Origin: DATAYF01 sp036272735
GTDB lineage: Bacteria > Chloroflexota > Ktedonobacteria > Ktedonobacterales > Ktedonobacteraceae
DNA: 6,093 nt
Assembly: GCA_036272735.1 (NCBI GenBank)
Contig: DATAYF010000130.1
Location: 1-6,093 of the forward strand
Direction of reading: 5' to 3'
This document shows, piece by piece, positions 1 to 5,674 of this stretch. The first letter of the stretch is position 1; the number at the start of each line of letters is the position of its first letter. The position numbers and the translations under genes were made by a program. The notes beneath the pieces are model-generated. The model was given only the letters and a program-made list of their open reading frames with translations, was not told the origin of the DNA and ran no database searches.

Positions 1-111
1 CCCTGGTTGAAACACAGGGGCTTTCGCGCTCGGATGACTGTAACACTTCTTGATGGAGCTTTTGACCAACGTCAGCACCATCGATAAGCAACCCGGTTAA
101 TGGTCGCAGCG

Positions 112-120
112 TGATATAGT
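112..120 (+). promoter_or_regulatory. Possible extended -10 promoter of the DUF4440-hydrolase gene pair
   Basis: TGATATAGT reads as an extended -10 element (TGN followed by TATAGT, five of six matches to TATAAT). No good -35 box lies 16-18 bases upstream. Transcription would begin near 127, leaving a leader of roughly 36 bases before the GTG start at 163. This is motif matching only; short extended -10 boxes occur by chance. Confidence 0.3.
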
Positions 121-162
121 AACAGCAGAGATAACCTTTGCACTGCAAGAAAGAAGGTATAC

Positions 163-534
163 GTGGAGCATTCCGTTGATGAAATTCTTCAGGTTGAGGC
201 GCAACTTCAGCAGGCGATGCTACAGGGTGACGCCCAGGCGCTGAATCGGTTGCTGCACACCGATCTGGTATCTACCAGCCAGTCGGGCATCGTAGCGGGA
301 AAACAAGAGGATTTGCAGAATTACGCCTCCGGTACGCTGAACTTGACCACATGTGAATTTATCGATCCGCTTGTACAATTATATGGAGAAACTGCTATTG
401 TGTTCGTAAAAGTGCACCTGAGGGGCAAGGCGCAAAAAACGCCCTTTGCTGGCAAGTTCCAATACACCCGCGTCTGGCTGTTCCAGGAAGGCGCGTGGCA
501 AGTGGTCGCGAGCCATTGTAGCGAGATGGGGTAG
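163..534 (+). CDS. DUF4440 / SnoaL-like (NTF2-fold) family protein
   Basis: A 123-residue cytoplasmic protein of the NTF2-like superfamily, DUF4440 type, which is its complete usual length. The N-terminal third (about residues 5-33) is the typical helix pair with the pattern E..L..A...GD..AL..LL, followed by D34-LVSTSQSG. The C-terminal half is beta-rich and ends in YTRVW (101-105) and W112-QVVASH, a hallmark ending of DUF4440 proteins. These cone-shaped folds often dimerise and bind or convert small molecules, but the family is too diverse to assign a substrate and no catalytic residue can be named. The start is GTG at 163, preceded by AAGAAGG (151-157) five bases upstream; the frame has no better start. 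It ends 36 bp before the alpha/beta hydrolase on the same strand, so the two are probably one transcript. There is no signal peptide or membrane segment. Confidence 0.85.
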   Translation: MEHSVDEILQVEAQLQQAMLQGDAQALNRLLHTDLVSTSQSGIVAGKQEDLQNYASGTLNLTTCEFIDPLVQLYGETAIVFVKVHLRGKAQKTPFAGKFQYTRVWLFQEGAWQVVASHCSEMG

Positions 535-552
535 GACACTATGTAAACGCAA

Positions 553-558
553 AGGAGG
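553..558 (+). promoter_or_regulatory. Ribosome binding site with long spacing
   Basis: AGGAGG is a full Shine-Dalgarno match lying between the two plus-strand genes. It is 12 bases from the ATG at 571, longer than the usual 5-9. No other start codon in that frame is closer, so the ATG is kept as the start. Having its own strong site means the hydrolase can be translated independently of the upstream gene. Confidence 0.6.
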
Positions 559-570
559 AACGCGCTTTTT

Positions 571-1374
571 ATGACGCCTATTTCACAGGGGCAAAACGTC
601 CCTTTCTCAAAGGTACGGCACACGTATGGATCAGTTTCGCAAAACTTTGGGGATCTGTATTATCCCGAAACCGCCGGACCACATCCTGTAATTATTTTGC
701 TACACGGAGGCTTCTGGCGGGCAGCGTATGGGCTGGATTTGATGGCAGGTCTGGCGGAGGACCTGGCGGCGCGTGGTCTGGCCGCGTGGAACGTCGAATA
801 TCGACGGGTGGGAGAGCCAGATGGGGGTTGGCCCAATACACTGCTCGACGTCGCCCAGGCCACCGATTATCTGCGCACGCTTGCTGGCCGCTATCAGATC
901 GATCTGCAACGCGTCGTCCCCATTGGTCATTCAGCCGGTGGGCACCTGGCTCTCTGGCTCGCCGGTCGGCATCGTCTGCCCGCCACAAGTCTCCTGCATA
1001 CCGAGACGCCACTTGCGCTCACAGCGGCTATCAGCCTGGCCGGAGCTATCGACCTGGAGCACGTCTGGCAACTCAACCTTGGTCGGGGTGCCGCATCAGA
1101 TTTTTTGGGTGGGTCGCCATCCGAGCAGCCAGAACGCTATGCCCACGCCTCACCTGCGGCCTTATTACCCCTGGGCATTCCACCAATTCTTGTGCATGGT
1201 ACCGCCGACGACAATGTGCCATTGATCGTCAGCCAGCAGTATATGCAGAAGGCACAACAGGCTGGCGACCAGGTCAAGCTTATCACGCTGCCTGGCGCTG
1301 ATCACTTCGCCCTGATCGATGCCCAAACGCCCGCCTGGTCCGCCACCCTGCAAGAACTCGATGCGGTTTTGTAA
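571..1374 (+). CDS. Alpha/beta hydrolase (esterase/formamidase-like, BD-FAE/hydrolase-3 type)
   Basis: A 267-residue cytoplasmic serine hydrolase, complete for its family. The oxyanion-hole motif is HGGFWR (45-50), as in hormone-sensitive-lipase and kynurenine-formamidase-like enzymes. The nucleophile elbow is GHSAGG with Ser121, the acid is probably Asp213 in HGTADDNVP (209-217), and the base is His245 in GADHF. Thus the whole catalytic triad is present and the enzyme should be active on an ester or amide bond. The substrate cannot be read from sequence; kynurenine formamidase is one possible family function but no tryptophan-catabolic neighbour supports it. There is no signal peptide. It follows the DUF4440 gene by 36 bp on the same strand and converges with another hydrolase whose stop lies 33 bp away. 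No hairpin with a T-tract is visible in that short gap. Confidence 0.88.
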   Translation: MTPISQGQNVPFSKVRHTYGSVSQNFGDLYYPETAGPHPVIILLHGGFWRAAYGLDLMAGLAEDLAARGLAAWNVEYRRVGEPDGGWPNTLLDVAQATDYLRTLAGRYQIDLQRVVPIGHSAGGHLALWLAGRHRLPATSLLHTETPLALTAAISLAGAIDLEHVWQLNLGRGAASDFLGGSPSEQPERYAHASPAALLPLGIPPILVHGTADDNVPLIVSQQYMQKAQQAGDQVKLITLPGADHFALIDAQTPAWSATLQELDAVL

Positions 1375-1406
1375 TGCTCTTTAAATACATTTTATCTTTA
1401 CGCGGG

Positions 1407-2402
1407 TCAAGCGTGGGCAGCCAGCCACTCTTGAATGCTGGCCAGGGCCTGCGGATCCAGGCGGGTATCAGGACCATTATAGCTCTCCGCCATCTCGGCT
1501 GGCACCACGTCTTCCCGGGGCCGTAGCTCTTGCTTGAGGACGTGATTCGCGTTCTCCGGGAAGAGGAAGGTCACCTTCTCATGCCCCACGGCGGCCAGCT
1601 TTAGCGGATCGCCATCGGCTTGCCAGTCTACCTGGATGTCCTTCTTCCCAATGATGACCAGCACCGGGGTGTCCACCTGTTTGAGCAGGGGAGCCGCATC
1701 GGCCATCCAGAGCTCACGGGCAAAGGGCAGGTTGGCTGGAGTTTCCAGACTCTGCAGCAACATCTGAACCCCCTCCGGTAGCGCAGGGTCCGGGGCGGTG
1801 GGCTCTCCCGCCAGGAAGCGGACGATGGCGGCATCGTAGAGCGCCAGCAATGCATCTCCATTCGGTATGCCAGACGCCTGCGCAGCCAGTTGGGAGCGCG
1901 CAACAGTGCCAACGGCCCGTCCAGGAGGGCCGATGAGCACGAGTCCCGCGAACGGAATATCGGGGCTGTGCAGTTGGTAGTTCAGGGCGTGAAGGGTCCC
2001 CTCGCTGTTAGCGAGCGCGAAGATCCGGCCGTCACGGACGTAAGCCTGGCTTGCCATGGTGCGTACGGCTCCGGCGAGCTCGTCGACATGGCTTTGCATG
2101 CTCATCTTGCCGACCAGAAATTGCATGTTCTGGTGAGCATGGGGGCCGGAAGCACGCTTGTCGTAGCGCAGGGAAGCGATCCCGACCCGTGCTAACGCCT
2201 CCGCGATGAGGCGGGCGCTGCCATTAGATCCCGGGAGGAGTGGCGAATTCCAATCGCGATCAGTGGGGCCGCTGCCCGCCACCATTACCACAGCAGGAAA
2301 AGGTCCGGGGCCAGATGGCTTGACCAACGTGCCATAAATGGTCGTCGAGCCAAGTTGCCAGTTGACTTCCGAGCTCTCTGCATACGAATCCTGATCAGTC
2401 AT
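1407..2402 (-). CDS. Alpha/beta hydrolase, GSGPTDRD type (EstD/YqkD-like), with altered nucleophile elbow
   Basis: A 331-residue alpha/beta hydrolase of the COG1073-like group whose members carry GSGPxDRD after the second strand. Here that motif is at 43-50, followed by RYDKRASG (79-86). The nucleophile is Ser133 in A-N-S-E-G, where relatives usually have GHSEG: the first Gly and the His are replaced by Ala and Asn. The acid is probably Asp255 (IGKKDIQVD) and the base His287 (NANHVLK), so the triad itself is intact. A helical cap of about 80 residues (165-245) lies between. No signal peptide is seen, although secreted esterases exist in this group. The ATG at 2402 is supported by AAAGGA (2411-2416, minus strand) eight bases upstream. 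It is likely a carboxylesterase or peptidase-like hydrolase with unknown substrate. It shares only the fold with the hydrolase at 571-1374, so it is not a recent duplicate. Confidence 0.87.
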   Translation of the reverse strand: MTDQDSYAESSEVNWQLGSTTIYGTLVKPSGPGPFPAVVMVAGSGPTDRDWNSPLLPGSNGSARLIAEALARVGIASLRYDKRASGPHAHQNMQFLVGKMSMQSHVDELAGAVRTMASQAYVRDGRIFALANSEGTLHALNYQLHSPDIPFAGLVLIGPPGRAVGTVARSQLAAQASGIPNGDALLALYDAAIVRFLAGEPTAPDPALPEGVQMLLQSLETPANLPFARELWMADAAPLLKQVDTPVLVIIGKKDIQVDWQADGDPLKLAAVGHEKVTFLFPENANHVLKQELRPREDVVPAEMAESYNGPDTRLDPQALASIQEWLAAHA

Positions 2403-2440
2403 TATGCATATCCTTTCACGGTTCCAGGGAAGTTCTTATT

Positions 2441-2449
2441 AGCATAGCA
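2441..2449 (-). promoter_or_regulatory. Possible extended -10 promoter of the minus-strand hydrolase
   Basis: On the minus strand the bases read TGCTATGCT, an extended -10 element (TGN then TATGCT). A poor -35 candidate, TCAAGC, lies 15 bases further upstream (2462-2467). Transcription would start about 35 bases before the ATG at 2402. Motif matching only. Confidence 0.3.
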
Positions 2450-2474
2450 CATCTATGGTTTGCTTGATTTGCGC

Positions 2475-2486
2475 CCCCACGTGGGG
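2475..2486. promoter_or_regulatory. 12-bp perfect palindrome, possible operator
   Basis: CCCCACGTGGGG is self-complementary over all 12 bases with a CACGTG core. It lies 73 bp upstream of the hydrolase start at 2402 and about 29 bp beyond its candidate -10, a position that would suit a dimeric regulator. It could instead be chance, since a 12-bp palindrome needs only six matched pairs. The remaining bases of the 2403-2614 gap show no gene. Confidence 0.25.
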
Positions 2487-2614
2487 ACCCAGACTCTCAA
2501 CGTACCCTCTCGGCCAACATGTACCACACCCGCACCATTGTCAGGCGTTGGGCTGGTTGGTCAGGAGGGTTCAGCGGACACGATAAATCGGTCCCTACGA
2601 ATAATGCCGCGCTA

Positions 2615-3373
2615 TTACGGCAACAGCAGATCGTCGTTCCATTGCCAGCAACGAATCGTTAAGCCATGACCCTCGATGGCAAGCGTTGCGGCGTAATCGG
2701 GGCCTGGCTCCAGCCTATGCAGGGTCCAGCGCTGGGCCTCTCGTGGGTTCTCGCGACTCGCAAGCAGGGCGGCCGGTTCATCGGGCATCAGCGCGACATC
2801 GAAAAGGTGCAGCGGCAGCGATAAACCCAGGCCCCGCCCTTTAATGTAGGCTTCTTTGCCTGTCCAGCCATTAAAGAAGGCTTGCCGCTGTTGTGAAAGT
2901 GGAAGCGCGTTCAGCGTCGCCTGTTCAAAGGGCGAGAAGCTATGTTGTGCCAGTTCACTATACGCAATATTCGAGCGCATATATTCGACATCCACGCCAA
3001 CACGTCGCGCACGTGTGAATGCCAGGAGCGCGAGATGCTGCGAATGTGAAAGGTTGAATTGCAGCGAGGATTGGTCAGGGGCAACGTCTAACGCGGGTTT
3101 GCCGTACGCATTGAGTTGAAAGCTGATCTCACGTGGATTTCGTTGAGTATAGACACTCAGGAGCATGCGCAACAGGCCATGCGCCACCATCCAGGCACGA
3201 CGATCTTTTTCAAAATGAAAGCGCTGTGCTTTTACATACTCTTCAAGGGTAAGCAGTGCCTGGAAAAGAGACAAGGTGTCGTGGGAGACATCGAGCGCTG
3301 CACGCCAGACGTGTACTTCGTTTTCTGCAAGCTCTATAGCAGTCTTTGGCCTCTGCCACGTGTCCTCGACCAT
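2615..3373 (-). CDS. 4'-phosphopantetheinyl transferase, Sfp type
   Basis: A 252-residue enzyme predicted to move 4'-phosphopantetheine from coenzyme A onto a conserved serine of acyl or peptidyl carrier proteins, converting them to the active holo form. The length is that of the two-lobed Sfp class rather than the short AcpS class. Family motifs are all present: YGKPAL (90-95), FNLSHS (106-111), VGVDVE (125-130) with the magnesium ligands Asp128 and Glu130, and W170-TGKEAYIK with Lys173, Glu174 and Lys178. It is cytoplasmic. The ATG at 3373 is supported by GAAGG (3381-3385, minus strand) seven bases upstream. No synthase or carrier-protein gene is in the window, so its partner is encoded elsewhere and may belong to polyketide, non-ribosomal peptide or fatty-acid synthesis. 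It reads as intact, with no missing key residue. Confidence 0.95.
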   Translation of the reverse strand: MVEDTWQRPKTAIELAENEVHVWRAALDVSHDTLSLFQALLTLEEYVKAQRFHFEKDRRAWMVAHGLLRMLLSVYTQRNPREISFQLNAYGKPALDVAPDQSSLQFNLSHSQHLALLAFTRARRVGVDVEYMRSNIAYSELAQHSFSPFEQATLNALPLSQQRQAFFNGWTGKEAYIKGRGLGLSLPLHLFDVALMPDEPAALLASRENPREAQRWTLHRLEPGPDYAATLAIEGHGLTIRCWQWNDDLLLP

Positions 3374-3435
3374 ATATGTACCTTCAAGGTAGTCTTTGGG
3401 GTTCGAAATATACCGATGGGTGGAACATCCCCTCT

Positions 3436-3465
3436 TTTATACTCTAAACAAATGGTGATTGTCCA
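3436..3465 (-). promoter_or_regulatory. Candidate sigma70-type promoter of the phosphopantetheinyl transferase
   Basis: On the minus strand TGGACA (3465-3460) is followed after 18 bases by TATAAA (3441-3436), each matching the consensus at five of six positions. This is the best promoter match in the window. Transcription would start near 3430, leaving a leader of about 55 bases before the ATG at 3373. Five of the six -35 bases are the outer end of the left arm of the 30-bp inverted repeat at 3461-3527. Confidence 0.5.
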
Positions 3466-3536
3466 GTCAGGATACAACACAGCGCACATATCTATGTTAT
3501 GTGCGCTGTGTTGTATCCTGACTGGACGACCAACAT
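3452..3536. repeat. Long inverted repeat: perfect 30-bp arms with a 7-base loop
   Basis: The arms 3461-3490 and 3498-3527 are complementary at all 30 positions around a loop TCTATGT (3491-3497). The symmetry continues imperfectly outward (six of nine pairs) to 3452 and 3536. The arm begins GTCCAGTCAGGATAC and ends GCGCACATA. It lies between the stop of the transglutaminase-like gene (3579) and the start of the transferase gene (3373). As minus-strand RNA it would form a very stable hairpin 52 bases after that stop, but the bases following it (AATCACCATTTG) are not a T-tract, so it is not a canonical intrinsic terminator. It may be a small non-autonomous mobile element, a solo pair of transposon ends, or a transcript-end or mRNA-stability structure. 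No transposase and no clear target-site duplication are visible. Confidence 0.95.
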
Positions 3537-3578
3537 CGAAATTCTATCGAACAATTTTAACAAATGTATGACTGGAAA

Positions 3579-4454
3579 TTAGAGAAGAGAACCCTGAAGG
3601 AGACGGAAGTCACGATTGGTCTCCCAGATAGTTTGGAGTTGGGCAAAGTTCTCGTCGGAGCGTTGCAGAAGGAGTGCGAAGGCATCGAGTTCTTGCAATT
3701 TTTGTTCGTTGGTGCCATCAAAGTCGGAGGCAACAAAAGCTGGATAATGTAGGTAGAGGACCTCGTTATTCATCAGGCAATGGAAATCGCGGAGGACCTG
3801 AGCACCGAGTTCGCCCAGGCAGGTAGGGCCATGGGTGTTGTAGGCGTTCGGGTCTTTGCTGCCGGTGCGTACTGCCAGCCAGGCGTTAGCGGCGAAGTCG
3901 AAAGTCGCAGGGGGCATATCGAAGGGATCAAAGGCATATTGTTCAAGCGAGGCATCGGCATCGATGGTGATCCAGCGTTCTAAAGGAGCATGCCAGTATT
4001 GGGTGATCCAGTGATCTTCGATGCGGTCAGAAGGAATGTAGGGGGCGTAGCCAGCACGAACGCGGGCAGCAATGCCCCTGGACTTTAAGATTGAGGCCAT
4101 GAGAATAGCGACAAAACGACAAGTGATAATGAGTTTGTGCTCCTCGGAGCGGTCGGGAACAAAGCCACGCGGATCACGGCGGTAGAGTTCAGCAAGCATA
4201 GCAGTTGCGGTTGGGAAGTAGTCGTCTTCGGATTGGCGATACCAGGGCACTTTGCTGATTTCTCCGTAAACAGGACTGACATGAGAACCTTCACGGCCAG
4301 CATAAAGCGTCAACGTGTGGATTACTTGTTGCTTGACAAGGCGGCCCACTTGCGCGATATCGGCGGGGAGGTCACGTTGCAAGCGTTCCTGGTAGAGACC
4401 AGGGGATGTGAAGAGACTGAAAGAGCGGTAGTGGTTGAGCAAGGATTCCTGCAT
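3579..4454 (-). CDS. Transglutaminase-like domain protein
   Basis: A 291-residue protein with a transglutaminase-like cysteine-protease fold. Counting from the chosen start, the probable triad is Cys112 (IITCRFVAI), His148 (EDHWITQYWH) and Asp165 (WITIDAD). Between them SRGIAARVRAGYAPY is the usual stretch after the catalytic helix. Bacterial members may act as peptidases, amidases or amide-forming enzymes; the substrate is unknown. No signal peptide is present, so it is probably cytoplasmic. The frame is open to an ATG at 4583, but ATG 4454 is preferred: AAAGGA (4465-4470, minus strand) lies ten bases upstream, and the N-terminus MQESLLNHYRSF then resembles family starts as I recall them. 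The extra 43 residues of the longer version look non-coding. The gene stands alone, with the long palindrome downstream and a divergent crotonase gene upstream. Confidence 0.85.
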   Translation of the reverse strand: MQESLLNHYRSFSLFTSPGLYQERLQRDLPADIAQVGRLVKQQVIHTLTLYAGREGSHVSPVYGEISKVPWYRQSEDDYFPTATAMLAELYRRDPRGFVPDRSEEHKLIITCRFVAILMASILKSRGIAARVRAGYAPYIPSDRIEDHWITQYWHAPLERWITIDADASLEQYAFDPFDMPPATFDFAANAWLAVRTGSKDPNAYNTHGPTCLGELGAQVLRDFHCLMNNEVLYLHYPAFVASDFDGTNEQKLQELDAFALLLQRSDENFAQLQTIWETNRDFRLLQGSLL

Positions 4455-4464
4455 AAGAGAGACG

Positions 4465-4470
4465 TCCTTT
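4465..4470 (-). promoter_or_regulatory. Ribosome binding site that fixes the transglutaminase-like start
   Basis: The minus strand reads AAAGGA here, part of GAAAGGACGTCTCTT just before the ATG at 4454. The ten-base spacing is acceptable. This site supports the internal ATG over the longer in-frame start at 4583. Confidence 0.6.
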
Positions 4471-4516
4471 CTTGATAACAGGTGAATCAGGGAGAATATG
4501 CTGTTCCCTACCGCCA

Positions 4517-4525
4517 ATAGTAGCA
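4517..4525 (-). promoter_or_regulatory. Possible extended -10 promoter of the transglutaminase-like gene
   Basis: The minus strand reads TGCTACTAT, a TGN plus TACTAT box 62 bases upstream of the ATG at 4454. No -35 box is evident at 16-18 bases. Motif matching only. Confidence 0.25.
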
Positions 4526-4683
4526 TCCAACTCCTGCCATCTTCTGTCAGGATCTGGGAAAGGTGCGGGAAGTTTCGAAACAATTGCTACGAGGCCACAA
4601 CATTTTCACTCTCGACATTCTCACCAGATTATTAAGATCGCTGAGCACGGCCAGTATGGAAGAGCCATTCCATTGGGCAAAGC

Positions 4684-4692
4684 TGATACAAT
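4684..4692 (+). promoter_or_regulatory. Possible extended -10 promoter of the crotonase gene
   Basis: TGATACAAT is a TGN plus TACAAT box, with the TACAAT matching the -10 consensus at five of six positions. It lies 70 bases before the ATG at 4763. No convincing -35 is present at normal spacing. Motif matching only. Confidence 0.3.
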
Positions 4693-4762
4693 TATGTGGG
4701 TACTTTTCAAAAAGAGCAGGCTGTCCACGTAATGGGAGTAGAGCAAGCAGGGAGAGGGTTTT

Positions 4763-5575
4763 ATGACGTACGATGCGAGCACCAACAACAATGATCAGAG
4801 TCAGGTGGTATTGACGGAGAAACGGGGAACAACTTTTGTGGTCACGATCAACCGACCAGCAGTGAAGAATGCCATCGATAGGCCAACGGCATCTGCATTG
4901 GCGCAAGCATTCCGTGAATTTGACGATGATGAAACCCTGGCGGTCGCTGTGCTGAGCGGAAGCGGAAGTACCTTTTGTTCTGGTTTCGATCTCAAATCGG
5001 TCGATGATGACGCACGGACGTTGCAGGTGAGCGAAGATGGAGATGGGCCACTGGGCGTCACGCGAATGCTGCTCTCCAAACCTGTCATTGCCGCAGTCGA
5101 AGGCTACGCGGTCGCCGGGGGACTCGAAGTTGCGCTCTGGTGTGATCTACGCGTAGCGGCTGAAAACGCTGTCTTTGGCGTATTTAACCGTCGCTGGGGT
5201 GTGCCGCTCGTCGATGGTGGCACCATCCGCCTTACCCGCCTCATCGGACAAAGCCACGCGCTCGACCTGATCCTCACAGGTCGTGGAGTATCCGGGCAAG
5301 AGGCGTTGACGATAGGCCTTGCCAATCGCCTCGTGCAGCCTGGGGAGACGCTCGCTGCGGCGCTTACCCTTGCAGAAGACCTCGCCCGTTTCCCTCAGCA
5401 CGGACTGCGCTCTGATCGGTTGTCCGTATATGAGCAGTGGTCACTTTCGTGGGCGCAAGCGCTAGGCAACGAGACGCGCCGTGGCCTCGAAGTGCTTCAT
5501 TCAGGAGAGTCAGTAGAAGGCGCTCGTCGTTTCGCTGCTGGTCACGGGCGGCATGGCAGTTCCAGGGATATTTAG
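4763..5575 (+). CDS. Crotonase / enoyl-CoA hydratase-isomerase family protein
   Basis: A 270-residue member of the crotonase superfamily, which acts on acyl-CoA thioesters (hydration, isomerisation, hydrolysis or related reactions) in the cytoplasm. The CoA-binding and oxyanion-hole signatures are present: FCSGFDLKS (71-79) and GYAVAGGLEVALWCDL (114-129), with Gly119-Gly120 in the second loop. Glu122 matches Glu144 of rat mitochondrial enoyl-CoA hydratase. The place of the second catalytic glutamate (rat Glu164) is Asn142, in FNRRWGVPLVDGG. This RRWGVPL.DGG form, with the C-terminal RSDR...RRGL.VL.SGE pattern, resembles a branch frequent in actinobacteria that may not be a standard hydratase. 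The ATG is preceded by GGAGAGG (4751-4757) five bases upstream. It appears intact. About 100 bp separate it from the next gene on the same strand. Confidence 0.92.
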   Translation: MTYDASTNNNDQSQVVLTEKRGTTFVVTINRPAVKNAIDRPTASALAQAFREFDDDETLAVAVLSGSGSTFCSGFDLKSVDDDARTLQVSEDGDGPLGVTRMLLSKPVIAAVEGYAVAGGLEVALWCDLRVAAENAVFGVFNRRWGVPLVDGGTIRLTRLIGQSHALDLILTGRGVSGQEALTIGLANRLVQPGETLAAALTLAEDLARFPQHGLRSDRLSVYEQWSLSWAQALGNETRRGLEVLHSGESVEGARRFAAGHGRHGSSRDI

Positions 5576-5674
5576 GGCAGCTTCAAGAAAGCTCTTGTGC
5601 AAAGAGGAAGAATGTATACTTGCTCAAGGCAGCGGTAATATCTCTGGGCCGTCACCCTGGTGAATTACTATACC

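Larger units (their letters stand above)
4455..4762. other. 308-bp divergent intergenic region
   Basis: This stretch separates the minus-strand transglutaminase-like gene from the plus-strand crotonase gene and should carry both promoters. Possible extended -10 boxes are TGCTACTAT on the minus strand (4525-4517) and TGATACAAT on the plus strand (4684-4692), neither with a good -35 at normal spacing. Short open frames exist on both strands but lack convincing ribosome binding sites and recognisable protein motifs. I see no repeat, RNA gene or riboswitch in it. Confidence 0.6.

Noticed and set aside
1..20. Short hairpin CCCTG/CAGGG at the left edge, possible terminator of an upstream gene
   Set aside because: The stem is only five pairs with a nine-base loop, and CTTTCGCG after it is not a T-tract. 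The window edge cuts any further pairing, so it cannot be judged.
1..160. Minus-strand frame open to the left edge, reading residues such as YYITLRPLTGLLIDGAD
   Set aside because: There is no ATG or GTG start with a ribosome binding site and no recognised motif. It overlaps the likely promoter of the plus-strand gene, and an open run of this length can occur by chance.
321..1353. Several overlapping open frames on both strands across the DUF4440 and first hydrolase genes
   Set aside because: They lie inside two clear genes with full family motifs and have low-complexity, Arg/Pro/Ser-rich translations typical of shadow frames.
2605..2622. Hairpin TGCCG/CGGCA as a terminator of the transferase gene
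   Set aside because: The stem is only five pairs, its loop contains the stop codon of the gene, and the following TTATT is a poor T-tract.
2460..2669. 69-residue plus-strand open frame between the second hydrolase and the transferase
   Set aside because: It has no recognisable motif or ribosome binding site, overlaps the end of the transferase gene and covers the palindrome.
3116..3571. 151-residue plus-strand open frame across the transferase 5' end and the palindrome
   Set aside because: It is antisense to the well-supported transferase and reads straight through the inverted repeat, with a Cys- and Leu-rich translation lacking family features.
4455..4583. 43-residue N-terminal extension of the transglutaminase-like protein to ATG 4583
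   Set aside because: No ribosome binding site was identified for that start, whereas ATG 4454 has AAAGGA and gives a family-like N-terminus. The extension also covers the likely promoter.
4472..4766. Two plus-strand open frames in the divergent gap, one (GTG 4563) overlapping the crotonase start by ATGA
   Set aside because: The ATGA overlap suggested translational coupling, but the GTG has only a weak upstream purine run, the translation matches nothing I recognise, and the crotonase has its own good ribosome binding site. A gene remnant cannot be excluded.
5595..5620. TTGTGC and TATACT as a promoter for the SRPBCC gene
   Set aside because: The spacer is only 14 bases, too short for a normal sigma70-type promoter, and no extended -10 is correctly placed.
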